From Legionellaceae bacterium (GTDB lineage Bacteria > Pseudomonadota > Gammaproteobacteria > Legionellales > Legionellaceae), in contig CANNIJ010000036.1 in assembly GCA_947505025.1 (NCBI GenBank), positions 1-14,490 on the forward strand: a stretch of DNA of 14,490 nucleotides. The letters run 5' to 3'. Numbering within the stretch: the stretch's first letter is position 1; every line of letters starts with the position of its first letter. Under the pieces are notes generated by a model. The model did no database searches and was not told where the DNA came from. It was given only the letters and a program-made list of their open reading frames with translations. A program made the translations under genes and the position numbers. Positions 1 through 7,101 of the stretch are shown piece by piece.

Positions 1-240
1 GCATTTGCAGTTTTTTTACCGGTTAAAAGTGTTGGTGTGGTTGGGGATCGTCGTTGTTATGAGCATGTTATTTGTTTACGTGCAGTTGAAACCAGTGATT
101 TTATGACGGCTAATTGGGCACATTTGCCGTGGGATTTTTTAGGCCAAGTATCAAATCGGATTATCAATGAAGTGTCTGGCATTTCACGCGTTACCTATGA
201 CATATCAGGTAAACCACCCGCAACTATTGAGTGGGAATAG
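1..240 (+). CDS. guaA: GMP synthase (glutamine-hydrolysing), C-terminal end
   Basis: GMP synthase converts XMP to GMP using ATP and glutamine, the last step of guanine nucleotide synthesis in the cytoplasm. Only the last 79 residues are in the window, open from base 1 in frame 1. They carry the highly conserved GuaA tail: an LRAVET segment, then DFMTANWAHLPWDFLG, then VSNRIINEV, and the terminal YDISGKPPATIEWE, which match the dimerisation domain of the family nearly residue for residue. The gene is cut only by the window edge. Its TAG is one base before the probable bioF start, so guaA and the biotin genes are likely on one transcript. This pairing of purine and biotin genes is uncommon to my knowledge. 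Confidence 0.97.
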   Translation, partial: AFAVFLPVKSVGVVGDRRCYEHVICLRAVETSDFMTANWAHLPWDFLGQVSNRIINEVSGISRVTYDISGKPPATIEWE

Positions 241-241
241 G

Positions 242-1369
242 TTGAAGATTGCTTTAGAAAAAATTATTTTGCAACAAAAAGAGTCAGGACTGCATCGCCA
301 GCGCCGGATCACCACCGCTGATCCATCAATGTTATGCTTTAGCTCGAATGATTATTTGTCATTATCAACTGATTTACGTTTAAAGAATGCTTATCAACGT
401 GGATTTTCCAAGCATGCAGTTGGTAGTGGCGGTTCGATGTTAGTCTGTGGTTACCATAGTGCTCATCGATCTTTAGAGCAAGCTTTTGCCGGCGCACTAA
501 AAGTGGATGATTGTGTATTATTTTCCTCAGGCTATGCCGCAAATTTGAGCGTGGCCGCTGTTCTATCCGCGTTAAATACGTTAATTTTAATGGATCAAGG
601 CATGCATGCTTCGATGTATGATGGATTACGTTTGGCAGGTGCAGACTACGTTCGCTATCGACATCATAATCTCCAGGATTTACTTAAGAAAATGCAGGCT
701 AATCGCTCTGCAGGGGTTATATTAACTGAAAGTGTGTTTAGTATGAGTGGTCAAATCAGTGATTTATCTGCGTTATGCACTATAGCTAAAATTCACGAAC
801 ATTCATTAATCATTGACGAAGCACATGCGTTTGGTGTTTTAGGTGCTGAGGGTTTGGGTGGAGTGATACACGCTGGTTTGACGCAGCAAGATGTGCCGTT
901 ACGTGTGATCCCTCTGGGCAAAGCTTTTGCAGCGTTTGGTGCAGTTGTCGCCGGAGATGCAGTTTGGATCGACGCCTTGTTACAGATAGCTCGACCGTAT
1001 ATTTACTCTACATCGGTTAGTCCTGCAGTTGCTTACGGATTGGAAGAAACTTTGGATATAATGCGCAATTCTGACGATCGCCGGTCCAAACTTACTGGGT
1101 TGGTCAATTATTTTCGCACTAAGACCACTGGATCCAAATTGATTTGGCGTGAGTCTTATTCTCCAATTCAGCAGTTACAATTAGGCTGTGCACATCGTGC
1201 ATTACATTATGCCCAAGTTTTAAAACAGCAAGGAATTATATGTTTGCCGATGCGGCCGCCTACAGTATCAGTTAAAGATACTGGATTGCGTGTCATATTA
1301 AATTATGATCATATGCCACAGCATATAGATCGTTTGTTTGAGTGTTTAGATGAGATTGAAGATGTATGA
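242..1369 (+). CDS. bioF: 8-amino-7-oxononanoate synthase (BioF)
   Basis: BioF condenses pimeloyl-ACP (or -CoA) with L-alanine to give 8-amino-7-oxononanoate (KAPA), the first step of biotin ring assembly; it is a PLP enzyme of the alpha-oxoamine synthase family. I start it at TTG 242 (375 residues, near the family's 380-390) because the sequence then aligns with the E. coli N-terminus. An upstream ATG at 197 or a TTG at 167 would overlap conserved guaA codons and add unrelated residues. Visible motifs: FSSNDYL near 33-39, GSGGS near 61-65, substrate-stacking His near 122, IDEAH near 191-195, and PLGKAF with the Schiff-base lysine near 227. MRPPTV lies near the C-terminus. The ribosome site is weak and lies in the last guaA codons. 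Its 3' end overlaps bioH by 8 bases. Confidence 0.95.
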   Translation: MKIALEKIILQQKESGLHRQRRITTADPSMLCFSSNDYLSLSTDLRLKNAYQRGFSKHAVGSGGSMLVCGYHSAHRSLEQAFAGALKVDDCVLFSSGYAANLSVAAVLSALNTLILMDQGMHASMYDGLRLAGADYVRYRHHNLQDLLKKMQANRSAGVILTESVFSMSGQISDLSALCTIAKIHEHSLIIDEAHAFGVLGAEGLGGVIHAGLTQQDVPLRVIPLGKAFAAFGAVVAGDAVWIDALLQIARPYIYSTSVSPAVAYGLEETLDIMRNSDDRRSKLTGLVNYFRTKTTGSKLIWRESYSPIQQLQLGCAHRALHYAQVLKQQGIICLPMRPPTVSVKDTGLRVILNYDHMPQHIDRLFECLDEIEDV

Positions 1370-2114
1370 TCTGCAGCTGAATATTAAAAAAACTGGGCAT
1401 GGAAAACCCTTGGTTTTATTGCATGGCTGGGGATTTGATCTGCGCGTTTGGGATTCTTTAACAGACTTATTAAATAGATCCGGTGATTATGAGTTATATC
1501 AAGTGGATTTGCCGGGGTTTGGTCATAGTAACATGATGGACTTTGCTACATTTAAACAATTACTCCTGGATCAAATACCAGAACAGGCCACAGTGATTGG
1601 TTGGTCTATGGGTGGTTTGTATGCCACACGTTTAGCGATTGAAGCACCGGCGAGAATCCAGCGCTTAATTAATGTAGCAAGCTCACCATGTTTCGTAATT
1701 AATCCCGATTGGCCGGGTATATCAGCTGAAGTTTTGTCTGCGTTTTATCGGCGGTTATCCGCTAATCCAGCCGGAATATTAAATAATTTTGTTCAGATGC
1801 AATTAAATGGCTGTGAAATACCTGGGGCAATGAATTTTATCGATAATTTAAGTCCTGTAGTGCCAGATGGCCTGAGAACTGGTTTGGATATATTAAGTCA
1901 ATGGGATTTACGTGCAGATTTGCACGCATTACGCTTGCCGGTATTTTATTTGTTTGGGCGACGAGACATGATTGTCCCGCACGCAACTATGGTGGCTATG
2001 GAGCGTGATTATCCGCAGTTTACACATAAATTGTTTAATGATGCGGCACACATGCCTTTTTTATCGCATACAGATGAGTTTGTAACTTTATTACAGGAAT
2101 GGATGCAATGTTAG
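1362..2114 (+). CDS. bioH: pimeloyl-ACP methyl ester carboxylesterase (BioH)
   Basis: BioH is an alpha/beta hydrolase that removes the methyl group from pimeloyl-ACP methyl ester, ending the disguised fatty-acid elongation that makes the pimelate part of biotin. With the ATG at 1362 the protein is 250 residues. The nucleophile elbow GWSMGG puts Ser at 82, the same number as in E. coli BioH; Asp202 in FGRRDMIVP and His230 in DAAHMPF complete the triad. LLHGWG near 19-24 forms the oxyanion side, and VASSPCF plus DWPGI near 105-120 are BioH-specific signatures, separating it from general esterases. It overlaps bioF upstream and bioD downstream, so the three are translationally coupled. bioC, which makes BioH's substrate and often lies next to it, is not here. 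Confidence 0.94.
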   Translation: MYDLQLNIKKTGHGKPLVLLHGWGFDLRVWDSLTDLLNRSGDYELYQVDLPGFGHSNMMDFATFKQLLLDQIPEQATVIGWSMGGLYATRLAIEAPARIQRLINVASSPCFVINPDWPGISAEVLSAFYRRLSANPAGILNNFVQMQLNGCEIPGAMNFIDNLSPVVPDGLRTGLDILSQWDLRADLHALRLPVFYLFGRRDMIVPHATMVAMERDYPQFTHKLFNDAAHMPFLSHTDEFVTLLQEWMQC

Positions 2115-2737
2115 GTCGTTATTTTATACTGGGCACAGATACAGATTGTGGTAAAACACATGCGACGTGCAAGTTAGTGCTGGCAGCCAGAGCAGAGCAG
2201 CAGAAGGTTATGGCGCTAAAGCCAGTTGCATCTGGATGTCATTTGGAGCATGGCGTGTTAGTCAGTCCGGATGTATTAAGGTTACAACAAGCATTAAGCG
2301 ATCAAACCACTGAATTATGTCCGTGGCGTTTTTCTGCGCCGATATCACCACATTTAGCTGCAGCCTCACAAGGTGAAGTATTGTCGATTGATGCGATTGC
2401 TGATTTTTGTATGTCAGATAAATGGGATGCTTTTGATGTGGTTTTTATTGAGGGTGCTGGTGGTTTAATGGTTCCATTAAATGGTTTAGCTACATGGGTG
2501 GATTTGTTAAAACAAACGGGATTACCGGTGATCTTGGTGGTTGGCTTGCGTTTAGGTTGTATAAATCATGCGTTGTTAACGCACGCGGTATTAAAGTTAC
2601 ATGCGATTGAGTGTGTTGGCTGGATCGCTAACACGCTTGAGCCAACAATGTTAGCTCAAGCTGATAACATTAAAACATTACAAGCTGCACTGGACATTCC
2701 ATTGCTGGAAGTTTTGCCACATGAGACTTATAATTAA
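2108..2737 (+). CDS. bioD: dethiobiotin synthetase (BioD)
   Basis: BioD closes the ureido ring of biotin: it carboxylates 7,8-diaminononanoate with CO2 and ATP to give dethiobiotin. The P-loop GTDTDCGKT lies at 9-17, KPVASGC near 38-44, and the FIEGAGGLMVPL segment near 113-124. The nucleotide-binding LRLGCINHALLT and IANTLEP regions follow. I chose ATG 2108 (209 residues) over ATG 2099 because MLGRYFILGTDT aligns directly with the E. coli start MSKRYFVTGTDT and an AGGA sits about 9 bases upstream. It overlaps the bioH stop by 7 bases. The 3' end overlaps the convergent rubredoxin gene by 4 bases at a TTAA, so each strand takes its TAA stop from the same palindrome. Confidence 0.95.
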   Translation: MLGRYFILGTDTDCGKTHATCKLVLAARAEQQKVMALKPVASGCHLEHGVLVSPDVLRLQQALSDQTTELCPWRFSAPISPHLAAASQGEVLSIDAIADFCMSDKWDAFDVVFIEGAGGLMVPLNGLATWVDLLKQTGLPVILVVGLRLGCINHALLTHAVLKLHAIECVGWIANTLEPTMLAQADNIKTLQAALDIPLLEVLPHETYN

Positions 2738-2904
2738 GTAATCAGTTCAAAGTCTTCCTTGTTAGCGCCACAGTCAGGACAAAACCAATTTTCTGGTACA
2801 TCTTCCCAAAGTGTTCCAGGAGAAATACTGTCATCAGGCCAACCTTCGGCTTCATCGTAAATCAATCCACAAATCACACAAATATATTTTTTATAAGCAG
2901 GCAT
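2734..2904 (-). CDS. rubredoxin
   Basis: A 56-residue protein. Rubredoxins carry one iron bound by four cysteines and pass single electrons in the cytoplasm, for example to alkane hydroxylases or in oxygen and superoxide detoxification. The sequence has both CxxCG-type knuckles: YICVICGLIYDEAEG (Cys9, Cys12) and WFCPDCGANKEDFE (Cys42, Cys45). The conserved PGTLWEDVPENW stretch lies between them, with length and spacing typical of the 52-56 residue family. A GAGAG lies about 8 bases before the ATG at 2904, and a promoter lies further upstream. It is convergent with bioD and shares the TTAA stop region. No rubredoxin reductase or other redox partner is adjacent, so the electron acceptor cannot be named. 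Confidence 0.96.
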   Translation of the reverse strand: MPAYKKYICVICGLIYDEAEGWPDDSISPGTLWEDVPENWFCPDCGANKEDFELIT

Positions 2905-2931
2905 TATAAGCTCTCGAAAAATAAAGCACTT

Positions 2932-2960
2932 ATTTTAACAACGAGTTCATTGAATGTAAA
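2932..2960 (-). promoter_or_regulatory. sigma70-type promoter of the rubredoxin gene
   Basis: Reading the minus strand, TTTACA (2960-2955) and TAAAAT (2937-2932) are separated by 17 bases. The predicted start of transcription falls about 20 bases before the rubredoxin ATG. Assigned from sequence match and position only. Confidence 0.5.
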
Positions 2961-3162
2961 GGTTTTACGTCAGAATGGTCAGGGTGATCCCATCAAAAAA
3001 GATCCTGTGCTCAGATCAAATTCAAGGTTGTTTGATTTGTTTGATAAATTAAAGGAAATTTGTAACCATTCACCGTAAGCTTGGCCAAAGTGATGTGTCC
3101 ACACTACAGCATTAAACTATCGTCAACACGCACTAGTTAAAATAAATATATTATATAGTTCA
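2961..3162. other. intergenic stretch between rubredoxin and hslV, no gene seen
   Basis: With the flanking promoters the whole gap is 320 bases (2905-3224). I see only frames of about 25 codons or less without family resemblance. The part from 3136 to 3160 is almost pure A/T and lies just upstream of the heat-shock promoter, where it could act as an UP-like element or simply reflect base composition. Confidence 0.5.
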
Positions 3163-3189
3163 TTGTTTTTTGGTTGTTAATCCCCATAT
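3163..3189 (+). promoter_or_regulatory. sigma32 (heat-shock) type promoter of hslVU
   Basis: An exact CCCCATAT (3182-3189), the -10 consensus of RpoH promoters (CCCCATNT), is preceded by TTGTTT (3163-3168), a partial match to the -35 consensus CTTGAAA. The spacing is 13 bases, within the usual range. Transcription would start near 3196, leaving a leader of about 30 bases. hslVU is a classical RpoH operon in enterobacteria, so site and gene agree. Confidence 0.68.
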
Positions 3190-3224
3190 GCTAATAAAGC
3201 ATCTCTTTGCTAGAGGTAACGAAT

Positions 3225-3773
3225 ATGGATCAGTTTAGAGGAACCACGATACTATCGGTCAGACGTGGAAATAAAGTCGTGATTGGTGGAGACGGTCAAG
3301 CAACTCATGGCAGCACGGTTATGAAAAGTAACGTGCGCAAAGTACGCCGTCTATATAAAGATCAAGTAATTGCAGGTTTTGCCGGTGGTACTGCTGATGC
3401 CTTTACTTTATTTGAACGCTTTGAAAGTAAACTGGAAATGCATCAAGGACACTTGGTACGTGCTGCTGTTGAATTAGCTAAAGACTGGCGTACGGACCGT
3501 ATGTTACGCCGATTGGAAGCCTTATTGGCTGTGGCTGATAGTAAGTCTTCGTTGATTATTACCGGTAATGGGGATGTTATTGAGCCAGAGTACGGTATCA
3601 TGGCGATTGGTTCAGGCGGCGCATATGCACAAGCTGCGGCACGTGCGTTATTAGATAATTCAAATTTATCAGCTTTAGACGTAGTTACAAAAAGTTTAAA
3701 TATTGCCGGTGATATTTGTATTTATACAAATCATAATTTAACGATTGAAGAATTGGATAGCGATTGTGACTAA
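3225..3773 (+). CDS. hslV: ATP-dependent protease proteolytic subunit HslV (ClpQ)
   Basis: HslV is the double-hexamer threonine peptidase of the HslVU complex, a bacterial relative of the proteasome beta subunit that degrades misfolded and regulatory proteins unfolded by HslU. Hallmarks: TTILSVRRGNKVVIGGDGQ at the start, KVRRLY, AGFAGGTADAFTLFERFE, LAKDWRTD, LIITGNGDV, GSGGAYAQAAARAL and the terminal LTIEELD. I start at ATG 3225 (182 residues), with AGAGGT 7 bases upstream; a TTG at 3207 would add six residues ahead of it. In E. coli the catalytic Thr follows the initiator Met directly. Here Met-Asp-Gln-Phe-Arg-Gly precedes the Thr-Thr pair, so a short propeptide must be cut at Gly6-Thr7 to expose the nucleophile. 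hslU follows after 4 bases. Confidence 0.96.
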   Translation: MDQFRGTTILSVRRGNKVVIGGDGQATHGSTVMKSNVRKVRRLYKDQVIAGFAGGTADAFTLFERFESKLEMHQGHLVRAAVELAKDWRTDRMLRRLEALLAVADSKSSLIITGNGDVIEPEYGIMAIGSGGAYAQAAARALLDNSNLSALDVVTKSLNIAGDICIYTNHNLTIEELDSDCD

Positions 3774-3777
3774 TATA

Positions 3778-5103
3778 ATGGGCGTCATGACGCCACGTGA
3801 AATTGTAGAAGAGCTGGATAAACATATTATTGGTCAATACCTCGCAAAACGTGCTGTTGCAATTGCGCTTCGTAACCGTTGGCGTCGCATGCGCATTGAA
3901 GATACTACTTTGCGCGATGAAATCATGCCTAAAAATATTTTAATGATTGGACCTACAGGTGTGGGTAAAACCGAAATTGCCCGACGTTTGGCTAAACTGG
4001 CAGGGGCTCCATTCATTAAAGTTGAAGCTACAAAGTTTACTGAAATTGGGTATGTCGGGCGTGATGTGGATTCTATTATTCGTGATCTGGTTGATATTTC
4101 TATCAAACAAGAGCGCGCCGCAGCTGCGCAAAAAGTTCAAGTAGATGCACTAGCAGCTGCTGAAGAGCGGATTTTAGATGTTCTGATTGCGCCAGCTAAA
4201 GGGCAAGATAACGATGAAAAAGAAACGTCAACCCGCAAGTCATTTCGTAAAAAACTGCGTGCAGGATTGCTGGATGATCATGAAATCGAGTTGGATCTAG
4301 CTGCATCACCAGTTGGTGTTGAGATCATGGTTCCTCCGGGCATGCCGGGCATGGAAGATATGACTAATCAATTGCAGTCGATGTTTCAACAAATGGGATC
4401 TGGAAGAACTAAAACACGTACGTTACCGATTAAAAAAGCTATGCAGCTTTTATGTGAAGAAGAAGCAGATAAGCGTATTAACACAGAAGAGTTAAAAGCT
4501 CGAGCCATTGAAAATGCAGAACAAAATGGTATTGTTTTTATTGATGAAATTGACAAGGTAGCCAAAAGATCTGAACAGGGTGGGGATGTGTCACGCGAAG
4601 GGGTGCAGCGCGATTTACTTCCATTACTCGAAGGTTCAACGGTTTCAACTAAACATGGGATGATTAAAACCGATCATATGTTGTTCATTACTTCTGGAGC
4701 ATTTCATTTGGCCAAGCCATCGGATTTGATTCCTGAATTTCAAGGACGATTGCCGATTAGAGTAGAGTTATCTGCATTAACCACACCAGACTTTGTACGT
4801 ATTCTTACTGAGCCATACGCATCATTAACCGAGCAGTACGTGGCCTTGATGGGTACAGAAGGGCTGACGCTATCGTTTGATAGCAGTGGTATTCAGCGTA
4901 TTGCTGAGGTTGCATGGCAAGTGAATGAGCGTACAGAAAATATTGGTGCACGTAGGCTGCAAACAGTTATGGAGAGATTATTAGAAGAAGCATCTTTTAA
5001 TGCTGCAGATAATGGAGGCACGGTAAATGTGGATGCGGCTTATGTTCAGGATCATCTAGGCAAGTTAGTTGAGAATGAGGATTTATCTAGATATATTTTG
5101 TAA
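3778..5103 (+). CDS. hslU: ATP-dependent protease ATPase subunit HslU (ClpY)
   Basis: HslU is the AAA+ hexamer that unfolds substrates and feeds them into HslV. The N-terminus MTPREIVEELDKHIIGQ is diagnostic. Walker A GPTGVGKT is at 58-65, the pore loop lies in EIGYVGRDV, and Walker B is VFIDEID. The family's inserted I domain carries RKKLRAG and AASPVGVEIMVPPGM. Sensor region LFITSGAFHLAKPSDLIPEFQGRLPIRVEL and sensor 2 TENIGARRLQTVMERL follow. The protein ends DLSRYIL, the hydrophobic tail that docks between HslV subunits and activates it. I chose ATG 3778 (441 residues, E. coli 443), four bases after the hslV stop; ATG 3787 is also possible and an upstream TTG at 3745 less likely. The ribosome site is weak, suggesting coupling to hslV. 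The 3' end overlaps the convergent iscS by 21 bases. Confidence 0.97.
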   Translation: MGVMTPREIVEELDKHIIGQYLAKRAVAIALRNRWRRMRIEDTTLRDEIMPKNILMIGPTGVGKTEIARRLAKLAGAPFIKVEATKFTEIGYVGRDVDSIIRDLVDISIKQERAAAAQKVQVDALAAAEERILDVLIAPAKGQDNDEKETSTRKSFRKKLRAGLLDDHEIELDLAASPVGVEIMVPPGMPGMEDMTNQLQSMFQQMGSGRTKTRTLPIKKAMQLLCEEEADKRINTEELKARAIENAEQNGIVFIDEIDKVAKRSEQGGDVSREGVQRDLLPLLEGSTVSTKHGMIKTDHMLFITSGAFHLAKPSDLIPEFQGRLPIRVELSALTTPDFVRILTEPYASLTEQYVALMGTEGLTLSFDSSGIQRIAEVAWQVNERTENIGARRLQTVMERLLEEASFNAADNGGTVNVDAAYVQDHLGKLVENEDLSRYIL

Positions 5104-6243
5104 TCTAGATAATGTGGAACACAATACGCCGATGGCGTATTGAATATCTTCATCAGTAGTGAATCTTCCAACAGATAAGCGTATAGCACTGCGTGCTCGT
5201 GGAGCATCAACTCCCAGGGCACGTAGAACATAAGATGGTTGTCCGCTCGCGCTGGCACAAGCACTTTGGCTGGATACGGCAATATTGTCCATTATTGCGG
5301 GCAACAGATCTGCACCATCGATACCAGGCAGACTAAAATTCAAATTGCCTGCAACTCGTTGGGTTGGGTGCCCGTGTAAAACAATTCCAGGCAGATCACG
5401 GATGCCATTCCATAATTTATTCGCTAAAGTACGCAGATAAACTTGCTCGGTGTTGCGTTCAGATTCGGATAAAAAAAATGCCAACCCCATTCCGATGATT
5501 TGATGTGTTGGTAATGTTCCGGCGCGCAATCCATTTTCTTGACCGCCGCCCCAGCTTTGAGCTTGCAATCTAATACGTGGTTTGTGACGTACATATAATG
5601 CCCCAATGCCCTTGGGGCCATAATTTTTATGTGCAGAAAAGCTCATTAAATCCACAGATAACTGGCTTAAATTTATGGGTATTTTACCCGCGCTTTGGGC
5701 TGCATCCACATGAAAGATAATCCCTTTGCCACGCAATAGATCACCAATGGCTGCAATGTCTTGAATTACTCCGATCTCATTATTGACATGCATCACCGAT
5801 ACTAAAATAGTATCTGGGCGTAATGCAGCGCTTAATGTATCTATATCCAATAGTCCATTTGTGCATGGATTGAGGTAAGTTATCTCAAACCCAGTCTTAC
5901 TTAAATGGTCCATAGTGTCAAGAACAGCTTTATGCTCAGTCGTCAGCGTAATAATATGTTTACCGCTGCGCTGATAAAAATTTGCTCCGCCTAGCAGCGC
6001 AAGATTATTGGCTTCTGTAGCGCCTGAAGTAAATATTATATCAGGTGCAGTTGCACCAACCGCATTTGCAATTTGTTCTCGCGCCACATTCACGGCACAC
6101 GCAGCACGTTGTCCAAAAGCATGTTGTACTGAGGATGGATTACCATAATTTCCCGTTGGTCCCATCGCCGTGAGCATAGACTCAATCACACGCGGATCAA
6201 TTGGTGTTGTAGCCATGTAATCCAAATAAACCGGAGTTTTCAT
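5083..6243 (-). CDS. iscS: IscS/NifS-type cysteine desulfurase with short C-terminus
   Basis: A PLP enzyme that takes sulfur from L-cysteine as a persulfide for iron-sulfur clusters and tRNA thiolation. With the ATG at 6243 (386 residues) the catalytic residues fall on E. coli IscS numbering: His104, Asp180, Lys206 in SAHK (PLP lysine), and the persulfide Cys at 329 in SSQSACASAS. The N-terminus YLDYMATTPIDPRV and the GGGQENGLRAGTLP segment are typical. The ATG overlaps the trmJ stop as ATGA, so the two are co-translated. The protein stops at LQNISR, about 19 residues before the end of E. coli IscS, missing most of the tail that contacts IscU. The last seven codons overlap hslU. No iscR, iscU, iscA or hscBA is adjacent. 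It could instead be a NifS-like enzyme serving tRNA modification. Confidence 0.93.
   Translation of the reverse strand: MKTPVYLDYMATTPIDPRVIESMLTAMGPTGNYGNPSSVQHAFGQRAACAVNVAREQIANAVGATAPDIIFTSGATEANNLALLGGANFYQRSGKHIITLTTEHKAVLDTMDHLSKTGFEITYLNPCTNGLLDIDTLSAALRPDTILVSVMHVNNEIGVIQDIAAIGDLLRGKGIIFHVDAAQSAGKIPINLSQLSVDLMSFSAHKNYGPKGIGALYVRHKPRIRLQAQSWGGGQENGLRAGTLPTHQIIGMGLAFFLSESERNTEQVYLRTLANKLWNGIRDLPGIVLHGHPTQRVAGNLNFSLPGIDGADLLPAIMDNIAVSSQSACASASGQPSYVLRALGVDAPRARSAIRLSVGRFTTDEDIQYAIGVLCSTLSRLQNISR
5122..5142. other. 9-bp perfect hairpin at the hslU/iscS convergence
   Basis: CAATACGCC and GGCGTATTG form a perfect 9-bp stem around a GAT loop, 19 bases beyond the hslU stop and inside the last codons of iscS. 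No T-run follows on either strand, so it is not a standard intrinsic terminator. It may protect the 3' end of the hslVU mRNA or pause polymerase between the convergent operons. It could also be a coincidence of the coding sequence. Confidence 0.4.
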
Positions 6244-6965
6244 GATTTTTTTGTCACACACATACGTTGAATTTGCGTTAATATACCACGTAATAAATTT
6301 ACCTCTAGAGCCTCTAATTGCACACGATTAAACAAACGTCGTAAACGTTGTAGCAAACGTTTCGGGTGGGTTATATGAATAAAATCTAAGCTTATTAGAG
6401 TGTCAGCTAGATGGGCATGAAAGCGTTCCACATCTTCTATAGTTGCTAATATAGGTTGATGTGTCATGACATTATGCTCTGGACTCATATTTTTCATACG
6501 CAGTTCGTAGGCAAGAATTTGCACTGACTGCGCAAGGTTGAGCGAGCTAAACATCGGGTTGCTGGGGATGTGCACATGATAGTGACATCTAGCTAATTCT
6601 TCGTTAGTTAAACCAGCATGTTCTCGTCCAAAAACGATGGCGATCTCGGTACCTAGCGGCGCATGTGCAATCTTTTGAGCACAAGTTTCAGGCAAGTGAC
6701 CCGGCAGCGCCATTTCACGTGCACGCGCACTGGTTGCAAATACCCAGTGACAGTCACTAACCGCCTCAGCCAGTGAATCAGTAATCACAGCGTGCTCGAG
6801 TACATCATCGGCTCCAGCAGCCATTTCATTCGCTCGGCTGTCGGGAAAATGTTTTGGAGTAACCAAATATAGACGATGTAAGCCCATATTTTTCATCGCA
6901 CGAGCTGCTGCGCCAATGTTACCTGGATGTGAAGTCGCTACCAGGACGATTCGAAGATTATTCAA
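6240..6965 (-). CDS. trmJ: tRNA (cytidine/uridine-2'-O-)-methyltransferase TrmJ
   Basis: TrmJ is a SPOUT-class, SAM-dependent enzyme that methylates the 2'-OH of the wobble-loop base 32 (Cm32/Um32) in several tRNAs. The frame gives 241 residues. The N-terminus LRIVLVATSHPGNIGAAARAMKNMGL and the trefoil-knot motifs IAIVFGREHAGLTNEEL and IPSNPMFSSLNLAQSVQILAYEL match TrmJ, followed by the family's helical C-terminal extension (LRRLFNR, ELNLLRGIL-like). The start is TTG at 6965, with AAAGG about 6 bases upstream; no in-frame ATG lies at the conserved start. It is the first gene of a two-gene operon with iscS through an ATGA overlap. trmJ next to isc genes is also found in E. coli, where iscR-iscSUA follows; here only the desulfurase remains. 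Confidence 0.95.
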   Translation of the reverse strand: MNNLRIVLVATSHPGNIGAAARAMKNMGLHRLYLVTPKHFPDSRANEMAAGADDVLEHAVITDSLAEAVSDCHWVFATSARAREMALPGHLPETCAQKIAHAPLGTEIAIVFGREHAGLTNEELARCHYHVHIPSNPMFSSLNLAQSVQILAYELRMKNMSPEHNVMTHQPILATIEDVERFHAHLADTLISLDFIHITHPKRLLQRLRRLFNRVQLEALEVNLLRGILTQIQRMCVTKKS

Positions 6966-7013
6966 GTGCAGCCTTTAAAAGAGTTTATCACCAAAGAGTA
7001 TTGAGTCTAACGC

Positions 7014-7042
7014 AGTATAAGATCCAGGATATATAAGGTCAA
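7014..7042 (-). promoter_or_regulatory. sigma70-type promoter of trmJ-iscS
   Basis: On the minus strand TTGACC (7042-7037) and TATACT (7019-7014) are separated by exactly 17 bases, a near-consensus promoter. Transcription would start near 7007, giving a leader of about 40 bases before the TTG start of trmJ. No IscR-type operator is evident. Confidence 0.68.
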
Positions 7043-7101
7043 GGCTAATTCCCGGGCAGGTGTCCAAACCGGGCACATAAGTAACCACACGGTTCCTTCG
7101 G

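Noticed and set aside
37..240. Separate 67-residue gene starting at base 37
   Set aside because: It is simply the open end of guaA, in frame from base 1.
2961..3060. Minus-strand text resembling a formylglycine-enzyme-type motif (GSFLMGSP)
   Set aside because: Only about a dozen codons between stops, without any neighbouring conserved sequence; chance match.
5052..5282. Minus-strand frame of 76 codons near the iscS end
   Set aside because: It lies in another frame over iscS and hslU, which have clear family matches; no ribosome site or known domain.
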